The position numbers were made by a program, and so were the translations under genes. 64,000 nucleotides of DNA from Flavobacterium sp. UMI-01 (lineage in GTDB: Bacteria > Bacteroidota > Bacteroidia > Flavobacteriales > Flavobacteriaceae), in contig NZ_BPLU01000007.1 of assembly GCF_019656315.1 (NCBI RefSeq), positions 75,313-139,312 of the forward strand, written 5' to 3'. Position 1 is the first letter of the stretch. Each line of letters begins with the position of its first letter. A model generated the notes under the pieces. It had not been told where the DNA came from and ran no database searches. It was given only the letters and a program-made list of their open reading frames with translations. Below, in pieces: positions 16,667-25,395 of the stretch.

Positions 16667-18106
16667 CTAAAAAAACCAACTAGCCACAAAAATCGCTGTA
16701 ATGACACATATTAAATCAACCCATAGCATGATTGGCAACGCATAACGAGTGTTTTTAATATTAACAGAGCCAAAATAAACCGCAATTACATAGAAGGTAC
16801 TCTCGGCACTACACTGGAAAATACTACTTAACCTTCCGGTCATCGAGTCGGCGCCAAAGGTGTTCATCGAATCAATCAAAAACCCTCTTGAACCTGCAGA
16901 GCTAAAAGGACGTAATAAGGCTACGGGTAAGGCATCAGTTATTTCTTTGCTAACTCCCAAATTTGAAAAAACAAAAGCAATCCCATTGCTAATAATTTCG
17001 AATAAACCACTATTTCTAAATAAAGAAATGGCTACTAACATTCCCAAAACATAAGGAAAAATCACAACTCCTGTTTTTACTCCATTATTTGCCCCTACTA
17101 CAAAGGTTTCGTAAACGGTTGTATTGGCATCGGCAAATTTCTTTTCTTTTACCATTGATAAAATCAGAGTATAGGCAATAATGGCAATTAATATCAATGC
17201 AGAAAGGTTAGAAGTGAAATAGCTTTTTCCTATTAAATCCAAATGATTCACATACAACAACAACCCAATAATCCCTCCAATCAAAGTGATTAAACCTACT
17301 GCTAAGGAGGCGCTCTTGAAGTTGATTTTTTGTTTCAGCCCCACAATAATAAAAGCGGCAATGGTACCGATAAAAGAAGTAATGATACAAGGCAACATCA
17401 CATCGGCGGGATTGGCGGCATTGGCAGCGGCGCGGTATCCAATAATAGACGTCGCTATCAATGTCAGTCCCGAAGCATGCAAGCACATAAACATAATTTG
17501 CGCGTCACTGGCTTGGTCTTTATCGGGATTAATTTCTTGTAAACTTTGCATGGCTTTTAAACCAAAAGGAGTGGCAGCCGAATCTAACCCTAAAAAATTA
17601 GCGGCAAAGTTCATCGTCATATAAGAAATTGATGGGTGGTTTTTAGGAATACTTGGAAATACTTTTACGAATACTGGACTCAATACGACAGCCAGTTTTT
17701 CTGTAGCTCCTGAGATGATTAAAAGCTCCATCAACCCACAGAAAAAGGCTAAATAAGCAATCAATGGTAAGACTAAATCGACTAAAGTGTATTTACAAGT
17801 GGGTAATAATCCATCTGCTTTTTGAACTCCGCTAAAGATTTTTACGGTTTTGTTGGAATATACATAAGTCGTATCTGGATTAGACAAATCACGATTGACA
17901 ATCATGGTTTTGTCTGTTTTTAATTCGATGCTATCGCGTACAAAAACCGGAATTTGGTCTAAATATTTTTCAGATACTAAAATTGGGTCACCTTTTTGTC
18001 CATTCAAAACAAAATCAATGGTGTAATTGTTTCCTGTAAACAAAGCAAAAACAACAAATACAATGGACGAAATGAAAATCGCCAACCAAAATCTACTTAA
18101 TACCAT
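16667..18106 (-). CDS. Nucleoside-recognition (Gate) domain membrane protein, SpmA-SpmB fusion type
   Basis: 479 residues with about ten hydrophobic segments. Two homologous gate-like halves are seen: residues about 110-300, with MNFAANFLGLDSAATPFGLKAM as in SpmA, and residues about 300-479, with ALLRPFSSAGSRGF and FQCSAESTFYVIAVYFG as in SpmB. The fused form is common in Bacteroidota, which do not sporulate, so the name 'spore maturation protein' is historical. Between the first helix and the rest (about 28-105) lies a hydrophilic insert that probably faces the periplasm. The substrate is unknown; relatives are linked to nucleoside or ion transport. Upstream is the perfect inverted repeat at 18162-18220. 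Confidence 0.85.
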   Translation of the reverse strand: MVLSRFWLAIFISSIVFVVFALFTGNNYTIDFVLNGQKGDPILVSEKYLDQIPVFVRDSIELKTDKTMIVNRDLSNPDTTYVYSNKTVKIFSGVQKADGLLPTCKYTLVDLVLPLIAYLAFFCGLMELLIISGATEKLAVVLSPVFVKVFPSIPKNHPSISYMTMNFAANFLGLDSAATPFGLKAMQSLQEINPDKDQASDAQIMFMCLHASGLTLIATSIIGYRAAANAANPADVMLPCIITSFIGTIAAFIIVGLKQKINFKSASLAVGLITLIGGIIGLLLYVNHLDLIGKSYFTSNLSALILIAIIAYTLILSMVKEKKFADANTTVYETFVVGANNGVKTGVVIFPYVLGMLVAISLFRNSGLFEIISNGIAFVFSNLGVSKEITDALPVALLRPFSSAGSRGFLIDSMNTFGADSMTGRLSSIFQCSAESTFYVIAVYFGSVNIKNTRYALPIMLWVDLICVITAIFVASWFF

Positions 18107-18161
18107 AATTTATAATTTTTGTAAATGTAATTATTTAACCCTAAAAAGTCCGCAAAAATTA

Positions 18162-18220
18162 AACACAGATTCCACAGATTATCACAAATTAAATCTGTGA
18201 GAATCTGTGGAATCTGTGTT
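18162..18220. repeat. Perfect 19-bp inverted repeat, CACAGATT family
   Basis: AACACAGATTCCACAGATT (18162-18180) is the exact reverse complement of 18202-18220, separated by 21 bp. It lies between two minus-strand genes, just after the exonuclease stop. It could act as a terminator for 18227-18940, but it matches the dispersed CACAGATT repeats elsewhere in the window and has no long T-run. Confidence 0.85.
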
Positions 18221-18226
18221 GCTTAA

Positions 18227-18940
18227 TTAAACATGAATAATCTCCTCCTCGATTAGCAATTCCTCTTGCCGTAATCTCAGAAATATTTGTGCCACGGCAA
18301 TGGTGTCTTTTTCGCAATAGGTTACAATGCGATCGATGTCTTTTTCAACATAAAAAACATGCCCTACCTGACTGCCGTCGATGTCGCCCTTAGGAGACGG
18401 AATTCCGAGTACTTTACACATTAATTTTAAAGATGTATAATGTTTGTAATCGCCAAACTTCCATAACTCCAAGGTATCGAGATGCGGAATTTCCCAAGGT
18501 TTTTTGCCAAATAAATTCAGCTTACTTGGAATAGGAATCTGATTGATAATCATGCGCCGAGCCAAGAACGGAATATCAAATTCTTTGGCATTATGCCCAC
18601 AAATTAAATGTTGCGAACCATTGAAATGATTGTTCAACAGGTTATTAAAATCTTTTAGCAACTTGGCTTCTTCGCCAAAAAAAGAAGTAACCCTAAAATT
18701 GCGGATATCGCCTTTTATCACAAAAAAGCCTACCGAAATACAAACAATTTTTCCGAATTCAGCCCAAATTCCCGCACGGTCGTAAAATTCTTCTGCAGAG
18801 AAATCGTCTTTGCGTTGGTACTGTGTTTTTTGTTCGTACAAAGCTTGCATTTCCTCGTCGAGCGTATTAAAATTTGCTGTTTCCGGCACTGTTTCAATAT
18901 CGAGGAACAAGATGTTATTTAAATTTAGCTTTTCAATCAT
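18227..18940 (-). CDS. 3'-5' exonuclease, PolB-exonuclease-like (RNase H fold)
   Basis: 237 residues covering one DEDD exonuclease domain: Exo I LDIETVP (D14, E16), Exo II GHNAKEFDIPFL, and Exo III near YCEKDTIAVAQIF (DEDDy-type tyrosine). Related to the 'predicted 3'-5' exonuclease related to DNA polymerase B' group. It has no polymerase domain and would trim DNA or RNA 3' ends in the cytoplasm. It starts 5 bp after the stop of the serine hydrolase gene (18946-20106), so the two may be co-transcribed. Confidence 0.87.
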   Translation of the reverse strand: MIEKLNLNNILFLDIETVPETANFNTLDEEMQALYEQKTQYQRKDDFSAEEFYDRAGIWAEFGKIVCISVGFFVIKGDIRNFRVTSFFGEEAKLLKDFNNLLNNHFNGSQHLICGHNAKEFDIPFLARRMIINQIPIPSKLNLFGKKPWEIPHLDTLELWKFGDYKHYTSLKLMCKVLGIPSPKGDIDGSQVGHVFYVEKDIDRIVTYCEKDTIAVAQIFLRLRQEELLIEEEIIHV

Positions 18941-18945
18941 GATGT

Positions 18946-20106
18946 TTATTTTTTAGCTAATTGGAGCATTTTATAGGTTTCATCTAAATAAATAAAAAAG
19001 TCATCACTGTGCGGAGAACCTTTGGTACTTTTAATATCATGATGTCCTAAGCGCACAATAATTAATTTGTCCTCAGGAACTACAATTACATATTGTCCTA
19101 AATGACCTCGCATATAAAACACTTTTTTGTTCTGAAAATCACTCAGCCACCAGCCATAACCGTATTGAGGCGAATCGTTAAATCTAGGCGTTATGGATTT
19201 TGCTACAAAAGTACTGTCGAGAATTTGTGTTCCGTTCCATTTTCCGTTTTGTAAATACAATTTGCCAAAACGCGCAAAATCCCTAGCATTACTAGCAATA
19301 CAACAATAGGCTTTGACCATGCCGTTTTCGGAATCGGTTTGCCAAAGTGCGTCGTTTTCCATTCCTAATGGTTTCCAGAAAGATTCCGTAACATAATCAG
19401 CCAAACTTTTTTCTGTCGCTTTTTCAATGCACATGGCAAGCAGTTGTGTATTGCCACTAAGATATTTATAGGTTTTTCCAGAAGCTTCAATTCCCTTTAA
19501 TCCCAAAATAAGTTGGTTAATATTTTCATCAAAATAAGCTCGGGTTGTAATTGAAAAAGGACTGTAATAAGATTCATCCCAGTTCAATCCTGAAGCCATT
19601 GAAGCCAAATCCCCAACCGTCATTTGAGCCGTTTTTCCTTTGTTGAATTCAGGGAAAAAATCAGTTACTTTTTGGTCTAAGCTATTAATTTTTCGGTCTT
19701 TTATCGCCTTTCCTAAACAAGCCGTCACAATACTTTTGGCCATCGAGAAAGAATTAGACTTAGAATCCTTAGTATAATTGTCATAATAGCTTTCGTGCCA
19801 AATACTGTCATTTTTAATGATTAGAAAAGCAACTGTGCCTATTTCGTGATGAAGTTTTTCGAGTCGTTGCGTAGCTTTTACTTGGTTACCGTTTTGCGCA
19901 AAGTTCCAAGGTTGTCCCTTAGCGCTGTTGAGGATTTTTCGATTATCAAAATAATTATAATCTTCTAAAAAAGCAGTCGAATGTCCGTTGAGATAAGTGA
20001 TTCTTACCGCTTTAATTAAATAATCTAGTTTCAAAACATAAAGTGACAGCAGTAGTATTGCAATGAATCCCACAAACACAAGAAAGATTTTTTTAAGTTT
20101 ATTCAT
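18946..20106 (-). CDS. Serine hydrolase, class C beta-lactamase-like family
   Basis: 386 residues. An N-terminal membrane helix or uncleaved signal (about 7-28) precedes a periplasmic domain. The three signature sites of the beta-lactamase/DD-peptidase-like fold are visible: S-x-x-K in SFSMAKSIV, a tyrosine motif near YLSGNTQLL, and HLGQY replacing the KTG box as in esterase-like members. The family includes esterases, peptidases and amidases; the substrate cannot be called. It lies 5 bp upstream of the exonuclease gene. Confidence 0.85.
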   Translation of the reverse strand: MNKLKKIFLVFVGFIAILLLSLYVLKLDYLIKAVRITYLNGHSTAFLEDYNYFDNRKILNSAKGQPWNFAQNGNQVKATQRLEKLHHEIGTVAFLIIKNDSIWHESYYDNYTKDSKSNSFSMAKSIVTACLGKAIKDRKINSLDQKVTDFFPEFNKGKTAQMTVGDLASMASGLNWDESYYSPFSITTRAYFDENINQLILGLKGIEASGKTYKYLSGNTQLLAMCIEKATEKSLADYVTESFWKPLGMENDALWQTDSENGMVKAYCCIASNARDFARFGKLYLQNGKWNGTQILDSTFVAKSITPRFNDSPQYGYGWWLSDFQNKKVFYMRGHLGQYVIVVPEDKLIIVRLGHHDIKSTKGSPHSDDFFIYLDETYKMLQLAKK

Positions 20107-20161
20107 GAAAAACGGTTAAAGGTTTTGTACGAATTTAAAGAAAATATATTTTGTATGATGA

Positions 20162-20632
20162 TTAAAATAAACTTTGTTGCGTGGTTGGATTTTCGTGTTC
20201 CAATAACCATTTTTTTCGCCACAAACCACCAGCATACCCCGTGAGCGAACCGTCTGTCCCAATGACTCTATGGCAAGGCACTACAATCCATAAAGGATTT
20301 TTACCGTTGGCAGAAGCTACAGCCCGTATGGCTTTGACATCTCCTAATTTTTTGGATAAATCCAAATAACTGATAGTCTGCCCGTAAGGAATTTCGATTA
20401 AAGCTTGCCAAACTTTTTGTTGAAAATCAGTTCCCTGTGGATTGCGTTTAAAATTGAAATGGGTTCGATTCCCTTCAAAATACTCTTTAATTTGGGTTAC
20501 TGCTTCTTGTAAAATCACAGGAATTTCGCCACTTTCTACACCTTCGTCTGCGATGGAAATTTTGCTTACGCCATTTTCATCGCCCATAATTGTTGCAATT
20601 CCTAAAGGTGTTGTAAAAGAAGTGATTTCCAT
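20162..20632 (-). CDS. ogt: Methylated-DNA--protein-cysteine methyltransferase
   Basis: 156 residues from the ATG at 20632 (MEITSFTTPLG). A longer start at 20653 is possible, but the family usually begins at the shorter one. The catalytic motif IVVPCHRVIG and the following GYAGGLWRKKWLL are intact. It repairs O6-methylguanine by moving the alkyl group to its own cysteine and is then spent. It has an Ogt-like single-domain layout with no Ada regulatory domain. It stands next to, but 55 bp from, the serine hydrolase gene. Confidence 0.93.
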   Translation of the reverse strand: MEITSFTTPLGIATIMGDENGVSKISIADEGVESGEIPVILQEAVTQIKEYFEGNRTHFNFKRNPQGTDFQQKVWQALIEIPYGQTISYLDLSKKLGDVKAIRAVASANGKNPLWIVVPCHRVIGTDGSLTGYAGGLWRKKWLLEHENPTTQQSLF

Positions 20633-20799
20633 AGCTTTTTTATTAAAAGGCAAATTACAGAAAGTTTTGGTTTAATGAGGCTAAGAAATGATAATCGTTT
20701 GCCAGGAATTCACCAATGAACTTGTGTTTTGTAAAAATAAGCAGAAATATGAATTTGAGATCGTAAGGTTACGATTGGTATTTTGGTTTCTTATTAAAG

Positions 20800-21696
20800 T
20801 TATTGATCGAATGAATAAGGAACCTCTTTTTCTAAAAAGGCAATGGCTTTTTGAGTAATTTCAGATGGATGTTCTTTTGGTGATGCCAATAAAATATCGG
20901 TAAAGAGTTGCATTGATTTTAATTCGAAACTTCCTAATTCAGGAAACAAATAATTTCTCAAAACAGATGTTGGCACAATGGAAACTCCTAATCCATTCTT
21001 GACTAATTGTATAATGGAAGAAACATTGTTAGTTTCATGAACCACTTTTGGCGAAAAGCCATAAAAGGCACATATTTGAAGTAAATTCTCGTAGTACTGA
21101 GGGGCATAATCTTTGTTAAAAAACACAAAAGTACTTTCGCTCAAACTAGGAATATCTGTTTCTGTTGCTAGGTGATAATGGTTTGTATTGTACACCAAGG
21201 AAAAACTGTCTTTGAACCACAATTGCGAACTAATTTTAGGAGAATGTAATGGCGCTCTGATAATGCCCAAATCAATTTTTCCAGCTTCTAAGGCTGCAAT
21301 TTGTTTGATTGTAGGTACTTCATACAATCTAAAATTCACATAGGGATATTCTGTAGATAAGAATTCAATTAAATTAGAAATAGCACCTGAGAAAGTCGAG
21401 CTCACATAAGCGATTCTGAATTCCCCGCTTTGATTGTTACTTATTTTTTGGGTTGTGGTATTGATGCGTTCGAGATTTTGAATCAATTCCTGAATCTCAT
21501 TTTGATAATATTTTCCAGCATCGGTGAGTGCTACACGCTTGTTATTTCGAACAAAAAGCGTTGCTCCCAATTCGGTTTCTAATTCTTTAATCTGACGACT
21601 CAAAGGCGGTTGTGAAATACATAATTTATCAGCAGCTCGCACAAAACTTAGTTCCTCAGCTAATTTGAGAAAATATTTCAAATGACGCAATTCCAT
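20800..21696 (-). CDS. LysR family transcriptional regulator
   Basis: 298 residues: N-terminal winged helix-turn-helix (1-60; FVRAADKLCISQPPLSRQIK) and a LysR substrate-binding domain (about 90-290). It is divergently arranged with the methyltransferase gene at 21787, with a 90-bp gap. A dyad AATAC-N7-GTATT (21698-21714) fits the T-N11-A LysR binding rule and sits between the two starts, so it probably regulates itself and the methyltransferase. The inducer is unknown. Confidence 0.92.
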   Translation of the reverse strand: MELRHLKYFLKLAEELSFVRAADKLCISQPPLSRQIKELETELGATLFVRNNKRVALTDAGKYYQNEIQELIQNLERINTTTQKISNNQSGEFRIAYVSSTFSGAISNLIEFLSTEYPYVNFRLYEVPTIKQIAALEAGKIDLGIIRAPLHSPKISSQLWFKDSFSLVYNTNHYHLATETDIPSLSESTFVFFNKDYAPQYYENLLQICAFYGFSPKVVHETNNVSSIIQLVKNGLGVSIVPTSVLRNYLFPELGSFELKSMQLFTDILLASPKEHPSEITQKAIAFLEKEVPYSFDQ

Positions 21697-21697
21697 A

Positions 21698-21714
21698 AAT
21701 ACCTATTAAGTATT
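21698..21714. promoter_or_regulatory. Candidate LysR operator AATAC-N7-GTATT
   Basis: Perfect 5-bp dyad with a T-N11-A core, 2 bp upstream of the LysR start codon and 23 bp upstream of the -33 box of the divergent methyltransferase promoter. Confidence 0.5.
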
Positions 21715-21736
21715 AATAATTGACAAAATAAGCATT

Positions 21737-21766
21737 TTTGAGTCATATATAAAAATTTTAGGTTTG
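21737..21766 (+). promoter_or_regulatory. Promoter of the methyltransferase gene
   Basis: TTTG (21737-21740), 18-bp spacer, TAGGTTTG (21759-21766), a full match to the Bacteroidota TTTG / TAnnTTTG promoter; the ATG is 20 bp further on. Confidence 0.65.
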
Positions 21767-21786
21767 TAAAACAAAAAATAGAAATC

Positions 21787-22494
21787 ATGAAAAAATCAAC
21801 TGTAACCGAAATCCAACAACGCTTTGACAATGAAGTAGAACGATTCTCCAACTTAGACACAGGCCAAGTAGCAACCATGGATGCTGTTGTAAGTTTAGAA
21901 TTGATAACCGCAACTGCTAAAATGGTAACACCTAAAGCAAAAAACATTTTGGATTTAGGTTGTGGAGCTGGAAATTATACTTTAAAAATGCTTTCAAAAG
22001 TGCCTGATTTGAATTGCACTTTGATTGATTTGAGCCAAAAGATGTTGGACAAAGCCCAACAACGTGTAGCGTGTGTAACTAAAGGAACCGTTGAGACTAT
22101 CCAAGGTGACATTCGCGAAATAACGTTGCCCAATAATCAATATGATATTATTTTAGCAGGAGCCGTTTTGCATCATTTACGAGAGGAAACTGAATGGGAA
22201 ATGGTATTTCAAAAATTATATGATAGCTTAACAGTGGGTGGTTGTTTCTTTATTTCGGATTTAATAACACAAGACCATCAAGGCGTCAATCAATTGATTT
22301 GGGAAAATTATAGTGACTACTTAAGGCAACAAGGCGGTAAGGAGTACCAACAAAAAGTATTTGCTTATATCGAAAAAGAAGATACTCCAAGGTCTATGAC
22401 TTATCAATTAGACTTAATGAAAAAAGTGGGGTTTGCAAGTGTTGAAATTTTACATAAAAACGCTTGTTTTGGGGCTTTTGGTGGTATTAAGTAA
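21787..22494 (+). CDS. Class I SAM-dependent methyltransferase
   Basis: 235 residues. Motif I ILDLGCGAGNYTL (about 54-66), CTLIDLSQKMLDKA for the acidic ribose-contact region and DIILAGAVLHHLRE for motif IV region are clear. The substrate is not recognisable. It is divergent from a LysR regulator, which suggests small-molecule-induced expression. A 16-bp inverted repeat lies 70 bp after the stop. Confidence 0.87.
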   Translation: MKKSTVTEIQQRFDNEVERFSNLDTGQVATMDAVVSLELITATAKMVTPKAKNILDLGCGAGNYTLKMLSKVPDLNCTLIDLSQKMLDKAQQRVACVTKGTVETIQGDIREITLPNNQYDIILAGAVLHHLREETEWEMVFQKLYDSLTVGGCFFISDLITQDHQGVNQLIWENYSDYLRQQGGKEYQQKVFAYIEKEDTPRSMTYQLDLMKKVGFASVEILHKNACFGAFGGIK

Positions 22495-22564
22495 AATAAG
22501 CAACTAACGAAATTATATTTAAGTACCCAAGTGCATTTTTTCTTCTTATAAAACATCCCTAATT

Positions 22565-22605
22565 AATTGGGAAAAAGGAAAAAATTCAATTCCTTTTTCC
22601 CAATT
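22565..22605 (+). terminator. Perfect 16-bp inverted repeat after the methyltransferase gene
   Basis: AATTGGGAAAAAGGAA (22565-22580) pairs exactly with 22590-22605 across a 9-nt loop. There is no T-run, so terminator function is probable but not certain. Confidence 0.5.
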
Positions 22606-22716
22606 GTAGTTACTTAACAAAAAAAAAGCTAACTTTATGAGATAACTCATTAATTCACAGCATCATCCCGTACTTTTCAAAGCAGAATTGGAAACTACTT
22701 AGCAAAAAAGTAACTT

Positions 22717-23946
22717 ATGGAAACTTCATTAATAATAATTTTATTTGGTGTATTTATTTTTTGGGGACACTATCTCAATGGGGTTTTCGAAAAAAAAGGC
22801 ATTCCTGATGTACTGGGATTAATGTTGATAGGTATCCTTATTGGGCCAATACTTCAGCTTGTTGACCCCAACAGTTTTGGTCAATTTGGTTCTTTGTTCA
22901 GCAATTTTGTTTTGATTTTTATTTTGTTTGAAAGTGGTACAGATTTGCGGATTTCAGAAATAAAAGAATGTTTTAGGGAATCTGCCAGCATTACTTTTTT
23001 TGGATTTTTAAGCACCTGTATTGCCTTGTGTTTGTTATGTGTATACGTATTTCATTTGCCCTTAATGACCAGTATATTCATTGGCGCTACAATGGGAGGC
23101 ACCTCATCAGCAGTAGTTGTAGGGCTGATTAAAAAAATAGCTGTTCATCCAAAAACTGCTACAACTTTGATAATTGAATCCGCAGAATCCGATGTTTTTA
23201 CGCTAGCCATCCCGTTAAGTATTATAGGTTTTATGACTACTGGAATCATTGAACCCAATATGATTGCGTCTCAACTTATCGCTTCGTTACTCTTAGCTCT
23301 TTTAATTGGTGTTTTTGGCGCGTTTCTTTGGTCTTTTATTCTGAATAAGATACCTAAGTTCAAAAGCACTAAATTTTCCACACCTGCCTTCTTATTTATT
23401 TTATATGGAATTACCGAATATTTGAATTTTAGTGGTGCTCTTACAGCACTTTCGTTTGGTATTTCCATTGGAAATCTTCGTTATTTGGAACCAAAAATCA
23501 TCGCTGATTATGTTCCCAATCAACGCATTGTTTTACCACAGAGTGAAAAAAATTTTTTTAGCGAAATTGTTTTTTTTCTACGTACTTTTTTCTTTGTTTT
23601 TATTGGCTTGAGTATTAAAATTCAAAATATTGATTTGATATTTTGGGGAGCAACTTTTACATTGGTATTGTTTTTTGTTCGCTTATTTGTGGTCAAATTT
23701 ACGGTAGCCAAAGAAACGCCTTTACTAGACAAATCCGTTATGACAACCATGATTCCTAAAGGATTAGGCTCCGCGGTGATTGCTACCTTACCTCTTCAAA
23801 AAGGATTGCCCGATGGTGAAATCATTCAATCCCTTTGTTTTTCTATTATTTTATTTAGCACTTTATTTTGCGTTCTGTTTTTCTTTTTAATCAAAACCAA
23901 AATTAGCCTTCCGTTTTACACCTATTTCTTTAAAATTGGACAATAA
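22717..23946 (+). CDS. Cation:proton antiporter (CPA2/NhaP-like)
   Basis: 409 residues with about 12 hydrophobic segments. VLIFILFESGTDLRISEIKE and GATMGGTSSAVVVGLIKK correspond to the ion-path region of the CPA family; PKGLGSAVIATLP is the usual late conserved motif. There is no C-terminal TrkA/RCK regulatory domain, unlike KefB/KefC. It probably exchanges Na+ or K+ for protons across the inner membrane. Monocistronic; its 3' end meets the suf operon at a shared hairpin. Confidence 0.87.
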   Translation: METSLIIILFGVFIFWGHYLNGVFEKKGIPDVLGLMLIGILIGPILQLVDPNSFGQFGSLFSNFVLIFILFESGTDLRISEIKECFRESASITFFGFLSTCIALCLLCVYVFHLPLMTSIFIGATMGGTSSAVVVGLIKKIAVHPKTATTLIIESAESDVFTLAIPLSIIGFMTTGIIEPNMIASQLIASLLLALLIGVFGAFLWSFILNKIPKFKSTKFSTPAFLFILYGITEYLNFSGALTALSFGISIGNLRYLEPKIIADYVPNQRIVLPQSEKNFFSEIVFFLRTFFFVFIGLSIKIQNIDLIFWGATFTLVLFFVRLFVVKFTVAKETPLLDKSVMTTMIPKGLGSAVIATLPLQKGLPDGEIIQSLCFSIILFSTLFCVLFFFLIKTKISLPFYTYFFKIGQ

Positions 23947-23976
23947 AAAACCCGATTACAACTGCAATCGGGTCAT
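23944..23976 (-). terminator. Terminator between antiporter and suf genes
   Basis: ACCCGATT/AATCGGGT stem (23950-23957 with 23966-23973). On the minus strand it is followed by a T-run, so it fits best as the end of the suf operon; it may also stop the antiporter transcript. Confidence 0.8.
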
Positions 23977-23995
23977 TTATTTATGATTAAATGAA

Positions 23996-25312
23996 TTACA
24001 AATCAAATCCTAATTTCACTCCTAACTTATTAGCGATAATTTTAGTAATACGTTGTTTTAATTCTGGAATTTTAATACCCTCAATAACTGCATTAGAAAA
24101 GGCATACATCAATAAAGCTTTGGCCTCTTTTTTAGGAATACCACGTTGTTGCATATAGAACAAAGCCGTTTCGTCTAATTGTCCTACGGTACAACCGTGC
24201 GAACATTTTACATCATCAGCAAAGATTTCTAACTGTGGCTTGGCATTAATAGTTGCTTTGTCACTCAACAAGATGTTATTGCTTTTTTGGAAGGCATTGG
24301 TTTTTTGTGCTTCTTTCTCAACAAATACTTTTCCGTTGAAAACTCCAGTAGAACGATCAGAGAAAATTCCTTTATAATCTTGAAAACTCTCGCAATTAGG
24401 TTGCGCATGGTTGACAAGTGTATAATGATCTACGTGTTGTTTCTCACCAATGATTGTAATTCCGTTCAAGGTACTTGTTAAATTTTCTCCGAAATGGTAA
24501 AAATTCAAATTGTTACGAGTTAAGTTTCCACCAAAAGAAAACGTATGTACATAAACATGACTTTCTTTTTGTTGTGAAACATAAGTGTTATCAATTAGAT
24601 TAGCTTCGCTAGCATCGTTTTGAATTTTGTAATAATCCACAATGGCACGTTTTTGTGCAAAAATCTCTGTAACAGCATTGGTCAACACGGGATTTTCGGT
24701 CAAACTTTGATGACGCTCAATAATTTGAACATGAGAATTTTCACCCACAACAATCAAATTTCGAGGTTGTACCATCAAAGCCGCTTCATTTCCTGTAGAG
24801 AAATACATGATTTCGATAGGCTTATCAGCTACTTTACTTTTTGGAATATTGATATACGCACCTTCATTTGCAAAAGCGGTATTCAAGGAAGTTAAACTTT
24901 CCTCTTTACTGGCAATTTTATTAAAATAAGAATCAATTACCATTTTGTATTTAGGTTTGTTTAATGCCGAAGACATCAAGCAAACATCGATTCCGTCATG
25001 AGTTGTTGAAGACAAATTGGAACTAAACACTCCGTCAATAAACACTACTTTGTAAGTATCTATTTCGTGCAAAAAGTATTTTTTTACTTCTTTAAATTCG
25101 ATTGCGGCTTCACTTTTTGGGAATACCGTAAAGTCATTTTTTAAGATGGCGTTTAACGAAGTGTATTTCCAAGACTCTTCTTTTTTAGTTGGGAATCCTT
25201 TATTTTCAAAGTTTTTTATAGCCGAAGTTCTCACGTCATGCAATTCTGAATGCACATCGACACGCTCTTCAAATGCCATAAAAGACGATATTAATTTTTC
25301 TTTTAAATCCAT
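23996..25312 (-). CDS. sufD: Fe-S cluster assembly protein SufD
   Basis: 438 residues. The N-terminal helical region is followed by the SufBD beta-helix core (about 150-390), with the conserved CSHGCTVGQLDETALFYMQQRGI block near the C-terminus. With SufB and SufC it forms the SufBC2D scaffold that builds iron-sulfur clusters in the cytoplasm. It is last in the iscA-sufB-sufC-sufD series; sufS and sufE are not found next to it, so the cysteine desulfurase must be encoded elsewhere or beyond a rearrangement. A long AT-rich hairpin lies between sufC and sufD. Confidence 0.95.
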   Translation of the reverse strand: MDLKEKLISSFMAFEERVDVHSELHDVRTSAIKNFENKGFPTKKEESWKYTSLNAILKNDFTVFPKSEAAIEFKEVKKYFLHEIDTYKVVFIDGVFSSNLSSTTHDGIDVCLMSSALNKPKYKMVIDSYFNKIASKEESLTSLNTAFANEGAYINIPKSKVADKPIEIMYFSTGNEAALMVQPRNLIVVGENSHVQIIERHQSLTENPVLTNAVTEIFAQKRAIVDYYKIQNDASEANLIDNTYVSQQKESHVYVHTFSFGGNLTRNNLNFYHFGENLTSTLNGITIIGEKQHVDHYTLVNHAQPNCESFQDYKGIFSDRSTGVFNGKVFVEKEAQKTNAFQKSNNILLSDKATINAKPQLEIFADDVKCSHGCTVGQLDETALFYMQQRGIPKKEAKALLMYAFSNAVIEGIKIPELKQRITKIIANKLGVKLGFDL

Positions 25313-25321
25313 TTTATATAG

Positions 25322-25392
25322 TTTGTTTAAAGTTTAAGGTTTAAAAGTTTAAAGTTATCTTGTGGTAACTTTAAACTTTAAACTTTAAACAA
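25322..25392. repeat. AT-rich hairpin with TTTAAACT heptad repeats between sufC and sufD
   Basis: Both arms are made of repeated TTTAAAG/CTTTAAA words (25324-25358 with 25365-25391, tip TTGTG). It could stabilise mRNA ends or act as a transcription attenuator inside the operon; the function is not shown. Confidence 0.65.
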
Positions 25393-25395
25393 AAA

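Noticed and set aside
16478..16714. 78-residue open frame on the plus strand
   Set aside because: Begins in non-coding DNA and overlaps the end of the SpmA/SpmB-like gene; composition is that of an antisense frame.
20760..20775. ATCGTAAGGTTACGAT as terminator of the LysR gene
   Set aside because: The loop would be 2 nt and there is no T-run; it is only a short palindrome.
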